A stretch of 64,000 nucleotides of DNA from Lachnospiraceae bacterium. GTDB lineage: Bacteria; Bacillota; Clostridia; Lachnospirales; Lachnospiraceae. A program made the translations under genes and the position numbers. Shown here piece by piece: positions 25,833 to 35,154 of the stretch (position 1 is its first letter; every line of letters begins with the position of its first letter). The stretch covers positions 1 to 64,000 of the forward strand of contig SVDM01000009.1 of the NCBI GenBank assembly GCA_015058015.1, read 5' to 3'. Below the pieces are notes generated by a model. That model was not told the DNA's origin. It made no database searches and saw only the letters and a program-made list of their open reading frames with translations.

Positions 25833-28472
25833 ATGCAAAAACTACTACTAATCGACGGCCACAGCATGCTGAATCGAGGTTTCTACGGCCTCCCGCCCCT
25901 TACCAATTCGGAGGGGATACACACCAACGCAGTGCTGGGCTTCTTAAATATAATGTTCAAGGTGATTGATGAGGAACAGCCGGACTACTTGGCTGTTGCT
26001 TTTGATGTCAAGGCCCCTACATTCAGACACAAGATGTTTGCCGAATATAAAGGCACCAGAAAGCCTATGCCGGCAGAGCTTCATGAGCAGGTACCCATCA
26101 TGAAGGACGTGCTTCATGCCATGGGAATCCCCACTATTGAGGCTCCGGGTTTCGAGGCAGACGATATCCTTGGAACCATAGCAGGATATGCGGAGAGCCA
26201 GGGCATGAATGCAACCATTCTTTCCGGTGACAGGGACCTCCTTCAGCTGGCTACTGACCAAATCATGATCCGCATCCCTAAGACTTCCAAGGGAGTTACG
26301 GAAGTACATAACTACCACGCCAAAGATTTTATTGAAGAAAAGGGTGTAACACCCACCCAGTATATAGATGTTAAAGCTTTGATGGGAGACAGCTCCGACA
26401 ATATTCCGGGACTTCCCGGTGTGGGAGAGAAATCTGCCTTTGCAATTATTGCAAAGTACGGCAGTATAGAGAATGCATATGAGAACAGGGCTGAGGTAAA
26501 GCCCCCCAGAGCTTCAAAAGGTTTGGAAGAGCACTACGACCTTGCAGTGCTTAGCAAGGAACTGGCCACAATTAACACTCACGCTGATATTGACTTTAAC
26601 TTAGAAGACATGAAGCTGGGGAATCTGTATACGGAAGAAGCTTACGTGCTCTTTAAAAAGCTTGAACTAAAGAGCATCCTTGGCAGATTCGATTCCGCCA
26701 CCACCGCAGGCGCTTCAAGCCAAAGCGACGTAGAGTTTATTCTTACAGAAGACGAGAAGTCTTTTGAAGATTTTATAGCCAAAGCCGGTAAGGCAGAAAC
26801 CCTTGGGGTAAATGTCATTGCCGAACCTGACATCACCTGCGCATCCCTTTCCATTAAAGGTGGCGATACAATTGTTGCGGTTGCAGGCGATAAATTAGCA
26901 AAAGAGACCATAATAAAAGGCATAGCTAAAGCCGCAAAAGGCGCAAAACACGTAGCCTTTGCCAACTTAAAAGAAACCCTTAAAACAATAGACTTACAGG
27001 AAGATCCTCGCTACTTCGACGTATCCATAGCAGCCTATCTGTTAAATCCTTTAAAAGACACCTATGCTTACGACGACATAGCCGGCGAACACTTAGGGCT
27101 TATACTTACTTCACGTAAGGAGCGCCTGGGCAAGAAGACCTTGGCAGATGCGAAAGCAGACGCACCGGAAGATTTCCTCTACGTAGTAGGTAACGGAGCC
27201 TACGTAGCAGCAGAAGCCGCAAGCGTTTTGGAAGAGAAACTTAAAGCAGAGGATATGTACAAGCTTTTCACCGATATAGAGATGCCCCTTATATTCGTCC
27301 TTCATTCCATGGAAGAATACGGCATCTTAGTTCGCCGCGACGAGCTGAAAGAGTACGGTGAGCAGCTTGTGGGCCGAATCGGAGAATTAGAGCAGGCCAT
27401 TTACAAGGCAGCCGGTGAGGAGTTTAACATTAACTCCCCCAAGCAGCTTGGAGTAATTCTTTTCGAGAAGATGAATCTTCCCGGCGGCAAGAAGACCAAG
27501 ACCGGATATTCCACCGCAGCAGATGTTCTTGAAGGCCTGGCCGCAGAACATGCAATAGTTGCGGATATCCTTGAATACAGACAGTTAACCAAGCTTAAGT
27601 CTACATACGCTGACGGCTTGGCAGAATATATAAGAGAAGACGGACGAATCCACAGCAACTTCAACCAGACCATTACCGCCACCGGCCGCATCAGCTCCAC
27701 GGAGCCCAATTTGCAGAACATCCCGGTACGTATGGAACTGGGTAGAATGATTCGTAAGGTATTCGTACCGGAAGAGGGCTACGTATTTATCGACGCAGAC
27801 TATTCTCAGATAGAACTTCGAGTTTTAGCCCATATGTCGGAAGACGAGAGCCTTATTAAGGCCTACAGGGAAGAGGCGGATATACATGCCATTACCGCAT
27901 CCCAGGTATTCCACGTGCCCTTATCAGAGGTAACACCCCTTATGAGGCGCAATGCCAAGGCTGTTAACTTCGGTATCGTCTACGGCATCAGTTCCTTTGG
28001 CTTAAGCAGGGATTTAAGCATCACCCGCAAGGAAGCGGGAGAGTACATGAAGAGCTACTACAAGACCTATCCCGGCATCAAGGGTTGTCTTGATAAGATG
28101 GTGGCCTCTGCCAAGGAACTTGGTTATTCCATAACATTATGGGGCAGAAGAAGACCCCTGCCTGAGCTTAAGGCAAGCAACTTCATGCAGAGACAGTTCG
28201 GAGAACGTGTAGCCATGAACGCACCTATCCAGGGCACCGCAGCTGACATAATAAAGGTTGCCATGATAGATGTTGACCGTGAATTAAAGGCACGGGGCAT
28301 GAAGTCAAGGCTTATCCTTCAAGTTCATGACGAACTCCTTATTGAAGCACATGTTTCGGAGAAGGAGGAAGTTCTAAAACTCCTTAAGGAGAAGATGATG
28401 GGAGCCGCAGACCTTAAGGTTCCCCTTGAGATATCCGTATCGGAGGGCAACAACTGGTACGAAGCAAAATAA
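25833..28472 (+). CDS. polA: DNA polymerase I
   Basis: An 879-residue family A polymerase for gap filling and Okazaki-fragment maturation. The 5'-nuclease domain covers about 1-290 and starts MQKLLLIDGHS. The middle exonuclease-like domain (about 300-470) lacks the usual DxE acidic residues, so proofreading is probably lost, as in many Firmicutes enzymes. Polymerase motifs A (DADYSQIELR), B (RRNAKAVNFGIVYG) and C (QVHDELL) are intact. I chose ATG 25833 because GGAG lies 6 nt upstream and homologues start there; in-frame GTG 25809 and ATG 25821 are alternatives. coaE follows 18 nt later. Confidence 0.95.
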   Translation: MQKLLLIDGHSMLNRGFYGLPPLTNSEGIHTNAVLGFLNIMFKVIDEEQPDYLAVAFDVKAPTFRHKMFAEYKGTRKPMPAELHEQVPIMKDVLHAMGIPTIEAPGFEADDILGTIAGYAESQGMNATILSGDRDLLQLATDQIMIRIPKTSKGVTEVHNYHAKDFIEEKGVTPTQYIDVKALMGDSSDNIPGLPGVGEKSAFAIIAKYGSIENAYENRAEVKPPRASKGLEEHYDLAVLSKELATINTHADIDFNLEDMKLGNLYTEEAYVLFKKLELKSILGRFDSATTAGASSQSDVEFILTEDEKSFEDFIAKAGKAETLGVNVIAEPDITCASLSIKGGDTIVAVAGDKLAKETIIKGIAKAAKGAKHVAFANLKETLKTIDLQEDPRYFDVSIAAYLLNPLKDTYAYDDIAGEHLGLILTSRKERLGKKTLADAKADAPEDFLYVVGNGAYVAAEAASVLEEKLKAEDMYKLFTDIEMPLIFVLHSMEEYGILVRRDELKEYGEQLVGRIGELEQAIYKAAGEEFNINSPKQLGVILFEKMNLPGGKKTKTGYSTAADVLEGLAAEHAIVADILEYRQLTKLKSTYADGLAEYIREDGRIHSNFNQTITATGRISSTEPNLQNIPVRMELGRMIRKVFVPEEGYVFIDADYSQIELRVLAHMSEDESLIKAYREEADIHAITASQVFHVPLSEVTPLMRRNAKAVNFGIVYGISSFGLSRDLSITRKEAGEYMKSYYKTYPGIKGCLDKMVASAKELGYSITLWGRRRPLPELKASNFMQRQFGERVAMNAPIQGTAADIIKVAMIDVDRELKARGMKSRLILQVHDELLIEAHVSEKEEVLKLLKEKMMGAADLKVPLEISVSEGNNWYEAK

Positions 28473-28490
28473 AAGATACAAGGCATTTAT

Positions 28491-31397
28491 ATGAAGATTA
28501 TAGGTATTACAGGCGGCGTGGGAGCCGGCAAATCAGCAGTGCTTAATTTCATAAAGGATAATTACAATGCAAAGGTGTTACAGGCGGATGAGATAGCCCA
28601 TGAGCTTATGGAACCCGGGAAGCCTTGCAATGAGCAGATTGCCAAGGCATTTGAGGTAAATGTCAGAGATGAATCAGGCAACATTAAGAAGGAAGTGTTG
28701 GCGGACCTTATCTTTAACAACGATATGAACAGGCGTCTGGTGAACTCCATCGTGCATCCTGCGGTAAGGGATTACGTGATACGGGAGATTGCAAGAGAGC
28801 GAAGGTCCGGAGAAGTGGATTTCTTCATATACGAAGCAGCTCTCTTGCTTGAAGACAAGCGGCGGGATTTCTTAGATGAAATCTGGTATATTCATTCTTC
28901 GGAAGACGTAAGACGAGGGCGACTAAAGGAGACCAGAGGGTATTCGGATGAGAAGATAGACAGCATCTTCGCATCACAGATGAGTGAAGATGAATTCAGA
29001 GGGGCTGCTACGGCAGTGATAGAAAATGACGGGTCCCTGGAAGAGACCCATGAACAGATTAGAAAACTATTGGAGAATGACGGAGGGGTAGAGACGATGG
29101 CACCGGAAAATGAAGGTAGACAATATGTATTCGGCCTGGATATCGGTACGAGAAATGTAGTTGGTATCGTAGGTTACAAGGAAGAGGAGGAGGACTTCCA
29201 TGTAGTGGCCATGTGCAATAGAGAGCACGAGACCAGGGCTATGCTTGACGGCCAGATTCATGACATTAATAAGGTTGGTAAGACGGTAGCGCTTGTTAAG
29301 CAGGACTTGGAAGAGAAGATTGGTCAGCCCCTTACGGATGTATGCATCGCAGCCGCAGGTCGTGTGTTAAAGACCATTACCACGGATGTGGAGTACGAAT
29401 TCCCGGAGGAGACCATAGTTACTCCTGAGCATATTCACTCCCTTGACCTCTTCGGTATAGAGAAGGCTCAGAACCTCCTGCTTGAGAATAATGATACTAA
29501 GTTTAGATTCTATTGTGTAGGCTACACCGTTATAAAGTATTACTTGAACGATGATATAATCTCCAATCTTGAGGGACATAAGGCCAACAAAATTAGGGAA
29601 GACCTGATTGTAACCTTCCTCCCGGAGGATGTTGTAGACGGCTTGTATGCAGCTGTAGGAAGAGCGGGACTTCGTGTTCTTAACCTTACCTTGGAGCCTA
29701 TTGCAGCTATTAATGTTGCTATCCCGGAGAACTTCAGAATGCTGAATCTTGCCCTGGTGGACGTGGGAGCGGGAACCTCCGATATCTGTGTCACAAGGGA
29801 TGGAAGTATCATCGCATACGGTATGATTCCATATGCCGGAGATGAGATTACCGAGCTTTTGGTACAGCATTATCTGGTAGATTTCAATACTGCCGAGCAC
29901 ATCAAGATTGGCGCCGGCGAGATGGGACCCATAGAGTACAAAGATATTATGTGCATCTCCCACCAGATTAATCCCCAGGAAGTCTGGGACCTTACGGCGG
30001 ATACCGTTGGCAAGATTGCGGAAGACGTTGCCGAGCGTATTATGGAGCTTAACGGGGCTTCACCTGTAAGCGCTGTATTTATCGTAGGCGGTGGCGGCAA
30101 GATCCACGGCTTTTCGGAAAGGGTGGCAGCAGAACTTGACCTTCCCAATGAGCGTGTTGCTCTTCGTGGTGAGGAGGTTCTCGGTCAGGTGGTATTCGAG
30201 GAAGAGGGCATTAAGAAAGATCCCCTTATCGTTACACCTGTAGGTATCTGCCTCAACTATTTCGAGCAGAAGAACAGCTTCATCTTCGTTCATTTCAACG
30301 GAGAGAGAATTAAGTTATACAACAATGCAAGACTTACCATTGTGGATGCGGCTGTTGAGGCGGGCTTCCCCAACGAAGGCCTCTTCCCCAAGAGAGGAAA
30401 AGAGCTTAGCTTTTATGTAGGGGACAAGCAGCGAATCATCCGCGGAGAGATGGGTGAGCCGGCAGTTATCAAGGTAAATGACCGTGAAGTAAGCCTTAAC
30501 ACCCCCATTAATAACAACAGCTTTATAGAGCTTACACCTTCAACAGAGGGTGCGGCGGCTCATTGTACCATAGCCGAGCTTCCGGAATACGAGTCAACCA
30601 TCAACTTTATCGTAAACGGCCAGAATGTGGCCTGCCCCAGATATGCTGAGGTTGACGGAGTCCTTCAGTCACCCACTTACGAGATTCAGGATGGTGACTG
30701 CATCGAGATGCGTAACTACTATACAGTTGAGCAGCTGGTTGCATTTATGGACGTTGCCATCAGATTCGATTCCGTAATCTACGTTAACAATCAAAGCGTT
30801 GACCCGGACGAGAAGGTATACGAGAACTTCACCGTGGACTTTATGATTGTGGAGCCTGATTTTGTAGAGGAAGAAAGACAGGCAGCGGCTGAAGCAGAAG
30901 CAAAAGAACAGGGAAATGCCACCGAGGAGGCGGCAGCAGAGCAGCCCGCAGGAGAAGCGCCGGAAGCTGCACCGGAGCAGCCCACAGGAGAAGCGCCGGA
31001 AGCTGCATTGGAGCAACCCGCAGAAGAAGCGTCGGATGCTGCATCGGAGCAAACCGCAGGAGAAGCGCCGGAAGTTGCACCGGAGTCTAAGCCGGAACCG
31101 AGCTTTGCAGGAGACGCCCAGCCGGGAGATATCTTCGGAGGCCATAACACAGAGCCGCCTAGGGAAGAACCGGGCTTTAACAAGTTCTTAGGTCTGCATG
31201 TAGTGATTAACGGATGTCATTACACCATGAAGGGAAAAGATACCTTTACATTTGTAGATATATTCGACTATATAAGCTTTAACTTGAGAGAATCCAACGG
31301 AAGAAACGTTATCACCATGATTAACGGCAACAACTGCGGTTACAATGACGTACTTCACGATGGAGACGATATAGTCGTTAAATGGAGTGAGAGTTAA
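28491..31397 (+). CDS. coaE: Fused dephospho-CoA kinase and FtsA-like actin-fold protein
   Basis: One 968-codon frame with two parts. Residues 1 to about 200 are dephospho-CoA kinase, the last step of CoA synthesis (P-loop GITGGVGAGKS, QADEIAHEL, EAALLLED). From about 212 it is an FtsA/PilM-like actin-fold ATPase (GLDIGTRNVVG, DVGAGTSDI, IVGGGGKIHG), then an uncharacterised beta-rich region, an Ala/Glu/Pro repeat stretch (about 800-875) and a conserved C-terminal domain. A strong internal site, GGAGGGG 8 nt before ATG 29098, lies exactly at the junction, so the FtsA-like part may also be made alone (766 aa). coaE beside an ftsA-like gene would be unremarkable; a shared frame is not. A sequencing error is possible. 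Confidence 0.85.
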   Translation: MKIIGITGGVGAGKSAVLNFIKDNYNAKVLQADEIAHELMEPGKPCNEQIAKAFEVNVRDESGNIKKEVLADLIFNNDMNRRLVNSIVHPAVRDYVIREIARERRSGEVDFFIYEAALLLEDKRRDFLDEIWYIHSSEDVRRGRLKETRGYSDEKIDSIFASQMSEDEFRGAATAVIENDGSLEETHEQIRKLLENDGGVETMAPENEGRQYVFGLDIGTRNVVGIVGYKEEEEDFHVVAMCNREHETRAMLDGQIHDINKVGKTVALVKQDLEEKIGQPLTDVCIAAAGRVLKTITTDVEYEFPEETIVTPEHIHSLDLFGIEKAQNLLLENNDTKFRFYCVGYTVIKYYLNDDIISNLEGHKANKIREDLIVTFLPEDVVDGLYAAVGRAGLRVLNLTLEPIAAINVAIPENFRMLNLALVDVGAGTSDICVTRDGSIIAYGMIPYAGDEITELLVQHYLVDFNTAEHIKIGAGEMGPIEYKDIMCISHQINPQEVWDLTADTVGKIAEDVAERIMELNGASPVSAVFIVGGGGKIHGFSERVAAELDLPNERVALRGEEVLGQVVFEEEGIKKDPLIVTPVGICLNYFEQKNSFIFVHFNGERIKLYNNARLTIVDAAVEAGFPNEGLFPKRGKELSFYVGDKQRIIRGEMGEPAVIKVNDREVSLNTPINNNSFIELTPSTEGAAAHCTIAELPEYESTINFIVNGQNVACPRYAEVDGVLQSPTYEIQDGDCIEMRNYYTVEQLVAFMDVAIRFDSVIYVNNQSVDPDEKVYENFTVDFMIVEPDFVEEERQAAAEAEAKEQGNATEEAAAEQPAGEAPEAAPEQPTGEAPEAALEQPAEEASDAASEQTAGEAPEVAPESKPEPSFAGDAQPGDIFGGHNTEPPREEPGFNKFLGLHVVINGCHYTMKGKDTFTFVDIFDYISFNLRESNGRNVITMINGNNCGYNDVLHDGDDIVVKWSES

Positions 31398-32194
31398 TGA
31401 GACTTTGCAGTATAGCCAGTGGAAGCAGTGGCAACTGTATCTATGCCGGCACGGACAGTACCCACGTTATGTTCGATGCCGGCATAAGCGGTAAAAGGAT
31501 AGAACAGGGACTAAACGGTCTTGGCCTTAAGACAAAAGAATTATCCGGGATACTTGTAACCCACGAGCATATAGACCATATAAGCGGTCTTGGGGTTGTG
31601 GCCAGAAGATGCGGCATCCCCATCTATGCCACCAAAGGAACAGTGAATGCCATCATGGCTACTTCAAGCGTTGGCACCATTGATCCCGGGCTCTTTCGGA
31701 TAATTAAGGCGGATGAGGAATTCTCCATAGGAGACATGACATTTACCCCAATGAAGATATCCCATGACGCGGAAGAACCCGTAGGATATGTCTTTGGCGG
31801 AGGCGGCAAGAAAGGGGCAATTGTTACTGATCTTGGCACCTATGATGACTATATCATTGACAAGATACGGGACCTGGATGTATTATTTCTAGAAGCCAAC
31901 CATGATAGGAATATGCTGATGGTTGGAGCTTATCCTTATTATCTCAAGCAAAGGATAATGGGGGATAAGGGGCATCTGTCCAATGAGAATTCCGGGAAGC
32001 TCTTAGGAGAGGTCCTGCATGATAACTTTAAGGTGGTAATGCTGGGGCACTTAAGCAAAGAGAACAATTATGCGGAATTGGCTTACGAGACGGTGGGACT
32101 GGAAGTTACCATGGGAGACAACCCGTATAAATCTTCCGACTTTCCTATTAAAGTGGCTAAGAGAGATTGCCCCTCAGAAGTGTTATGCGTATAA
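31397..32194 (+). CDS. Metallo-beta-lactamase-fold hydrolase (YycJ/WalJ-like)
   Basis: A 265-residue MBL-fold protein starting MRLCSIASGSSGN, the YycJ/WalJ opening. Metal ligands are visible in VTHEHIDHISGL (HxHxDH), with further likely ligands at SHDAEEP and GHLSKEN. YycJ relatives are putative nucleases linked to mismatch repair and wall stress; the substrate here is unknown. Its ATG overlaps the preceding stop codon (TAATG), so the two are translationally coupled and likely one operon. Confidence 0.88.
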   Translation: MRLCSIASGSSGNCIYAGTDSTHVMFDAGISGKRIEQGLNGLGLKTKELSGILVTHEHIDHISGLGVVARRCGIPIYATKGTVNAIMATSSVGTIDPGLFRIIKADEEFSIGDMTFTPMKISHDAEEPVGYVFGGGGKKGAIVTDLGTYDDYIIDKIRDLDVLFLEANHDRNMLMVGAYPYYLKQRIMGDKGHLSNENSGKLLGEVLHDNFKVVMLGHLSKENNYAELAYETVGLEVTMGDNPYKSSDFPIKVAKRDCPSEVLCV

Positions 32195-32216
32195 ATATAA
32201 TAAAAGGAGACCAAAA

Positions 32217-32489
32217 ATGACTAAGACAATTATTACGGTAGTCGGTAAGGACACTGTAGGAATCATTGCCAAGGTTTGTACATACCTTGCCAACAACAAA
32301 ATTAACATACTGGATATATCCCAGACCATTGTATCGGGGTATTTCAACATGATGATGATAGTAGACATGAATCAGTCAGAGAAACCCTTCGATGACTGCG
32401 CTAAAGAGCTTGAGCAGGTTGGAGCCGAAATCGGAGTAAAGATCACCTGCCAGCACGAGGATATTTTTGAAAAGATGCACCGTATCTAG
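32217..32489 (+). CDS. ACT domain protein (UPF0237)
   Basis: A 90-residue stand-alone ACT domain, starting MTKTIITVVGKDTVGIIAK. ACT domains bind small ligands, often amino acids. The frame is open upstream, but AAAGGAG 9 nt before ATG 32217 and the family length fix the start. The next gene is UPF0210; UPF0237 and UPF0210 are usual neighbours and may work together, but their function is not established. Confidence 0.9.
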   Translation: MTKTIITVVGKDTVGIIAKVCTYLANNKINILDISQTIVSGYFNMMMIVDMNQSEKPFDDCAKELEQVGAEIGVKITCQHEDIFEKMHRI

Positions 32490-32491
32490 CG

Positions 32492-32648
32492 TTACGATTC
32501 ACAGAAACGAATAAGGCATAAAATAAAGCGTCAAGCTTGCTTGTAAGATATATTTTATGACTTGTTCGGGTTACTGCGAGGCAGGAACCTTACGTGATGA
32601 GTAAAAACAGAATGTTTTTACGAATGCACGTAATTTCGGGAATCGTAA
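32492..32648 (+). repeat. 157-nt cloverleaf-like inverted-repeat element
   Basis: The gap between the ACT gene and UPF0210 folds almost completely. Outer stem TTACGATTC (32492-32500) with GAATCGTAA (32640-32648), 9 bp. Arm A: 32508-32525 with 32551-32568, 17 bp around one G-A mismatch. Arm B: GGTT-a-CTGC with GCAG-g-AACC (32569-32589). Arm C: TTACGTG with CACGTAA (32590-32633) enclosing GTAAAAAC/GTTTTTAC. No terminator T-run. It could be a structured RNA, a regulatory leader of UPF0210 or a palindromic mobile element. Confidence 0.7.
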
Positions 32649-32675
32649 AAGGATACCCTGTAAGGAGACAAAATT

Positions 32676-34040
32676 ATGATTAACATGTTTGAGGTCAACG
32701 AGACCAACAAGATGATTGAGCAAGAGAACCTTGACGTTCGTACAATCACCTTAGGCATCAGCCTTCTTGATTGCATGGACTCAGATCTAAAGAAGCTCAA
32801 TGACAATATATATAAGAAGATAACCACAGTAGCCAAGGACTTAGTGGCAACAGGTAAAGACATAGAGCGCAAATACGGAATTCCCATAGTTAACAAGAGA
32901 ATCTCCGTAACACCTATAGGACTTATCGGAAGCGCAGCCTGCAACAGCCCCGAGGATTATGTGACCATAGCAGAAACCTTGGACCAGGCAGCTAAGGAAG
33001 TGGGAGTTAACTTTATCGGAGGATATTCGGCCCTGGTGTCCAAGGGAATGACTAAGAAGGAGAGATTCCTTATGGAGTCAATCCCCATGGCATTATCAAA
33101 GACAGAACGAATCATGAGCTCCGTTAATGTGGGTTCCACCAAGACAGGCATCAACATGGATGCGGTTCGTCTCATGGGTGATGTAATACGACAGACAGCA
33201 GAAGCCACCAAGGATCAGGACTCCATCGGATGTACCAAGCTGGTAGTTCTTTGTAACGCACCGGATGATAATCCTTTTATGGCGGGAGCATTCCATGGTG
33301 TAACAGAAGCAGACGCAGTTATAAATGTAGGTGTCAGCGGTCCGGGTGTTGTTAAAAAGGCCCTTGAAGAAGTAAGGGGTCAGGACTTTGAGCAGTTATG
33401 CGAGACCATAAAGCGTACCGCATTTAAGATAACAAGAGTAGGTCAGTTAGTGGCACAGGAAGCATCCAAAGCATTGGGAATACCCTTTGGAATAATCGAC
33501 CTGTCCCTTGCACCTACACCTGCAGTGGGAGACTCAGTTGCAGAGATATTGCAAGAGATTGGGCTTGAATATGCCGGAGCACCGGGAACCACAGCAGCTC
33601 TTGCCCTCTTAAACGATCAGGTTAAGAAGGGTGGAGTAATGGCTTCTTCCTACGTAGGAGGACTTTCAGGTGCATTTATCCCTGTATCCGAAGACCAGGG
33701 AATGATAGATTCCGTAAGAGCAGAGGCTCTTACTCTTGAAAAGCTTGAGGCAATGACCTGCGTATGTTCGGTAGGTCTTGATATGATATGCATTCCGGGA
33801 GATACCAAGGCTACCACCATCGCCGGTATCATTGCAGATGAGATGGCTATCGGTATGGTTAATCAGAAGACCACAGCCGTTCGTATCATTCCGGTTATCG
33901 GTAAGAAAGTGGGAGAAGAGGCTCAGTTCGGAGGACTACTGGGATATGCACCCATTATGCCGGTTAATAAGTATTCTTGTGATGCATTTGTGGATCGTGG
34001 AGGTAGAATCCCTGCTCCAATCCACAGCTTCAAGAATTAG
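32676..34040 (+). CDS. UPF0210 / PFL family protein (DUF711)
   Basis: A 454-residue cytoplasmic protein of the UPF0210 family, related in fold to pyruvate formate-lyase-like proteins. AAGGAG 9 nt upstream supports the start. No glycyl-radical or other catalytic motif can be assigned with confidence. It lies 187 nt after the ACT-domain gene, its customary partner, with the cloverleaf-like element between. Function unknown. Confidence 0.9.
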   Translation: MINMFEVNETNKMIEQENLDVRTITLGISLLDCMDSDLKKLNDNIYKKITTVAKDLVATGKDIERKYGIPIVNKRISVTPIGLIGSAACNSPEDYVTIAETLDQAAKEVGVNFIGGYSALVSKGMTKKERFLMESIPMALSKTERIMSSVNVGSTKTGINMDAVRLMGDVIRQTAEATKDQDSIGCTKLVVLCNAPDDNPFMAGAFHGVTEADAVINVGVSGPGVVKKALEEVRGQDFEQLCETIKRTAFKITRVGQLVAQEASKALGIPFGIIDLSLAPTPAVGDSVAEILQEIGLEYAGAPGTTAALALLNDQVKKGGVMASSYVGGLSGAFIPVSEDQGMIDSVRAEALTLEKLEAMTCVCSVGLDMICIPGDTKATTIAGIIADEMAIGMVNQKTTAVRIIPVIGKKVGEEAQFGGLLGYAPIMPVNKYSCDAFVDRGGRIPAPIHSFKN

Positions 34041-34066
34041 TTGATATATGGAGGATATAGTATAGT

Positions 34067-35086
34067 ATGAAGTGTAGTAATTGTAATTATGAGTCCCCGG
34101 AAGATTTCCTTTACTGTCCGGATTGCGGACAGCCGGGACCATTAAAGCCGGTGGACCCGATCTATTATGTTCCCGGTATGGAAACGCCGGTTCAGGGCCA
34201 GCCGATGGGACAGCAACCAATGGGTGGACAGCCAATGGGCCAGCAACCCATGGGTCAGCAGATGGGACCCCAGGTAACGTACACAGCCCAGACGGGCGGC
34301 GGAGTACCAACAAGCGCAGGAGAAGTAAGATATACACCCGCACCTCCGGTACCTCCGGTGCCTCCGGTATCGAACATGGACCTTTACACAAGAGCGTGCA
34401 ACTTCTTTAGCGAGAGCTTGTTTTTGGTAGTGTGTATACTTTTTAGTGTTAACGTTGCATTAAGCGTTTTCACCTTGAAATTTCCCATAGTAACCATTCT
34501 ATTAACCATCTTTTTCTGGGTTTGTTTTGCAAAGGCAAAGGGTGGACGACTTACACCGGGTAATATCAAGTGTATCAGTGGAACCTTATTCGCGGCAGAG
34601 ATTATCAAGTATGTTGTGGCCGGATTGTTAGTAGTAGCAGGTATTATTTGCGCAGCCTTCTTCTCAAGTATTGTAAGAAGCGGAGCTATATACGATCTCA
34701 TCGACATGCTTCCCGATTCGTATTTCAATTATTCCTATTCAGGTAACTATTATGAGATGATGGAAGCGATGCTTGATTTTTCAGGAGTGATGGTGATGAT
34801 GATGCTTATTATCGTAGCCGCTATCGTATTCGTATGGGGAATATGCGGTACGAGAGGGCTTCACATCTTTACCAAGTCTGTATATAGGAGCATTGAGACG
34901 GGAACATTTGAGATTAAGAAGAAATCAAGAGCCTGCGGATGGTTGATTGTATTCGCAGTATTCAGTGGTTTAAGCGCACTTGGCGGATTGATAACAGTCA
35001 TAGGGTTTCTTCGAAACGGAGCTATGTGTGCAGCATTCATAATGTTGAACATTTTAATCCGCAAGTACACCAAAGACGTATATTAA
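34067..35086 (+). CDS. Zinc-ribbon multi-pass membrane protein
   Basis: A 339-residue protein. The N-terminal zinc ribbon (MKCSNCNYE...CPDCG, two CxxC pairs within residues 3-24) is followed by a Pro/Gln/Gly/Met repeat stretch (QPMGQ and variants, about 45-70) and a Pro/Val linker. About four to five membrane helices occupy residues 120 to the end. Function unknown. It resembles the convergent gene at 35155-36138 in zinc ribbon, low-complexity linker and membrane layout, so the two are paralogues. GGAGG 15 nt upstream is a little distant but the CxxC opening supports the start. Confidence 0.8.
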   Translation: MKCSNCNYESPEDFLYCPDCGQPGPLKPVDPIYYVPGMETPVQGQPMGQQPMGGQPMGQQPMGQQMGPQVTYTAQTGGGVPTSAGEVRYTPAPPVPPVPPVSNMDLYTRACNFFSESLFLVVCILFSVNVALSVFTLKFPIVTILLTIFFWVCFAKAKGGRLTPGNIKCISGTLFAAEIIKYVVAGLLVVAGIICAAFFSSIVRSGAIYDLIDMLPDSYFNYSYSGNYYEMMEAMLDFSGVMVMMMLIIVAAIVFVWGICGTRGLHIFTKSVYRSIETGTFEIKKKSRACGWLIVFAVFSGLSALGGLITVIGFLRNGAMCAAFIMLNILIRKYTKDVY

Positions 35087-35100
35087 AAATGAAAAATAAT

Positions 35101-35133
35101 AAGGACATGGCCAAAAAGCCATGTCCTTTAATT
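35101..35133. terminator. Bidirectional terminator between convergent genes
   Basis: AAGGACATGGC (35101-35111) pairs with GCCATGTCCTT (35118-35128), 11 bp. A-rich and T-rich flanks serve both the + gene ending at 35086 and the - gene ending at 35155. Confidence 0.8.
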
Positions 35134-35154
35134 ATACTCGTAAATTACGTTCAA

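Noticed and set aside
30669..31183. Minus-strand open frames opposite the Ala/Glu/Pro repeats
   Set aside because: They are shadows of GC-rich repeat codons of the coaE/FtsA-like frame and have cysteine- or alanine-rich low-complexity translations.
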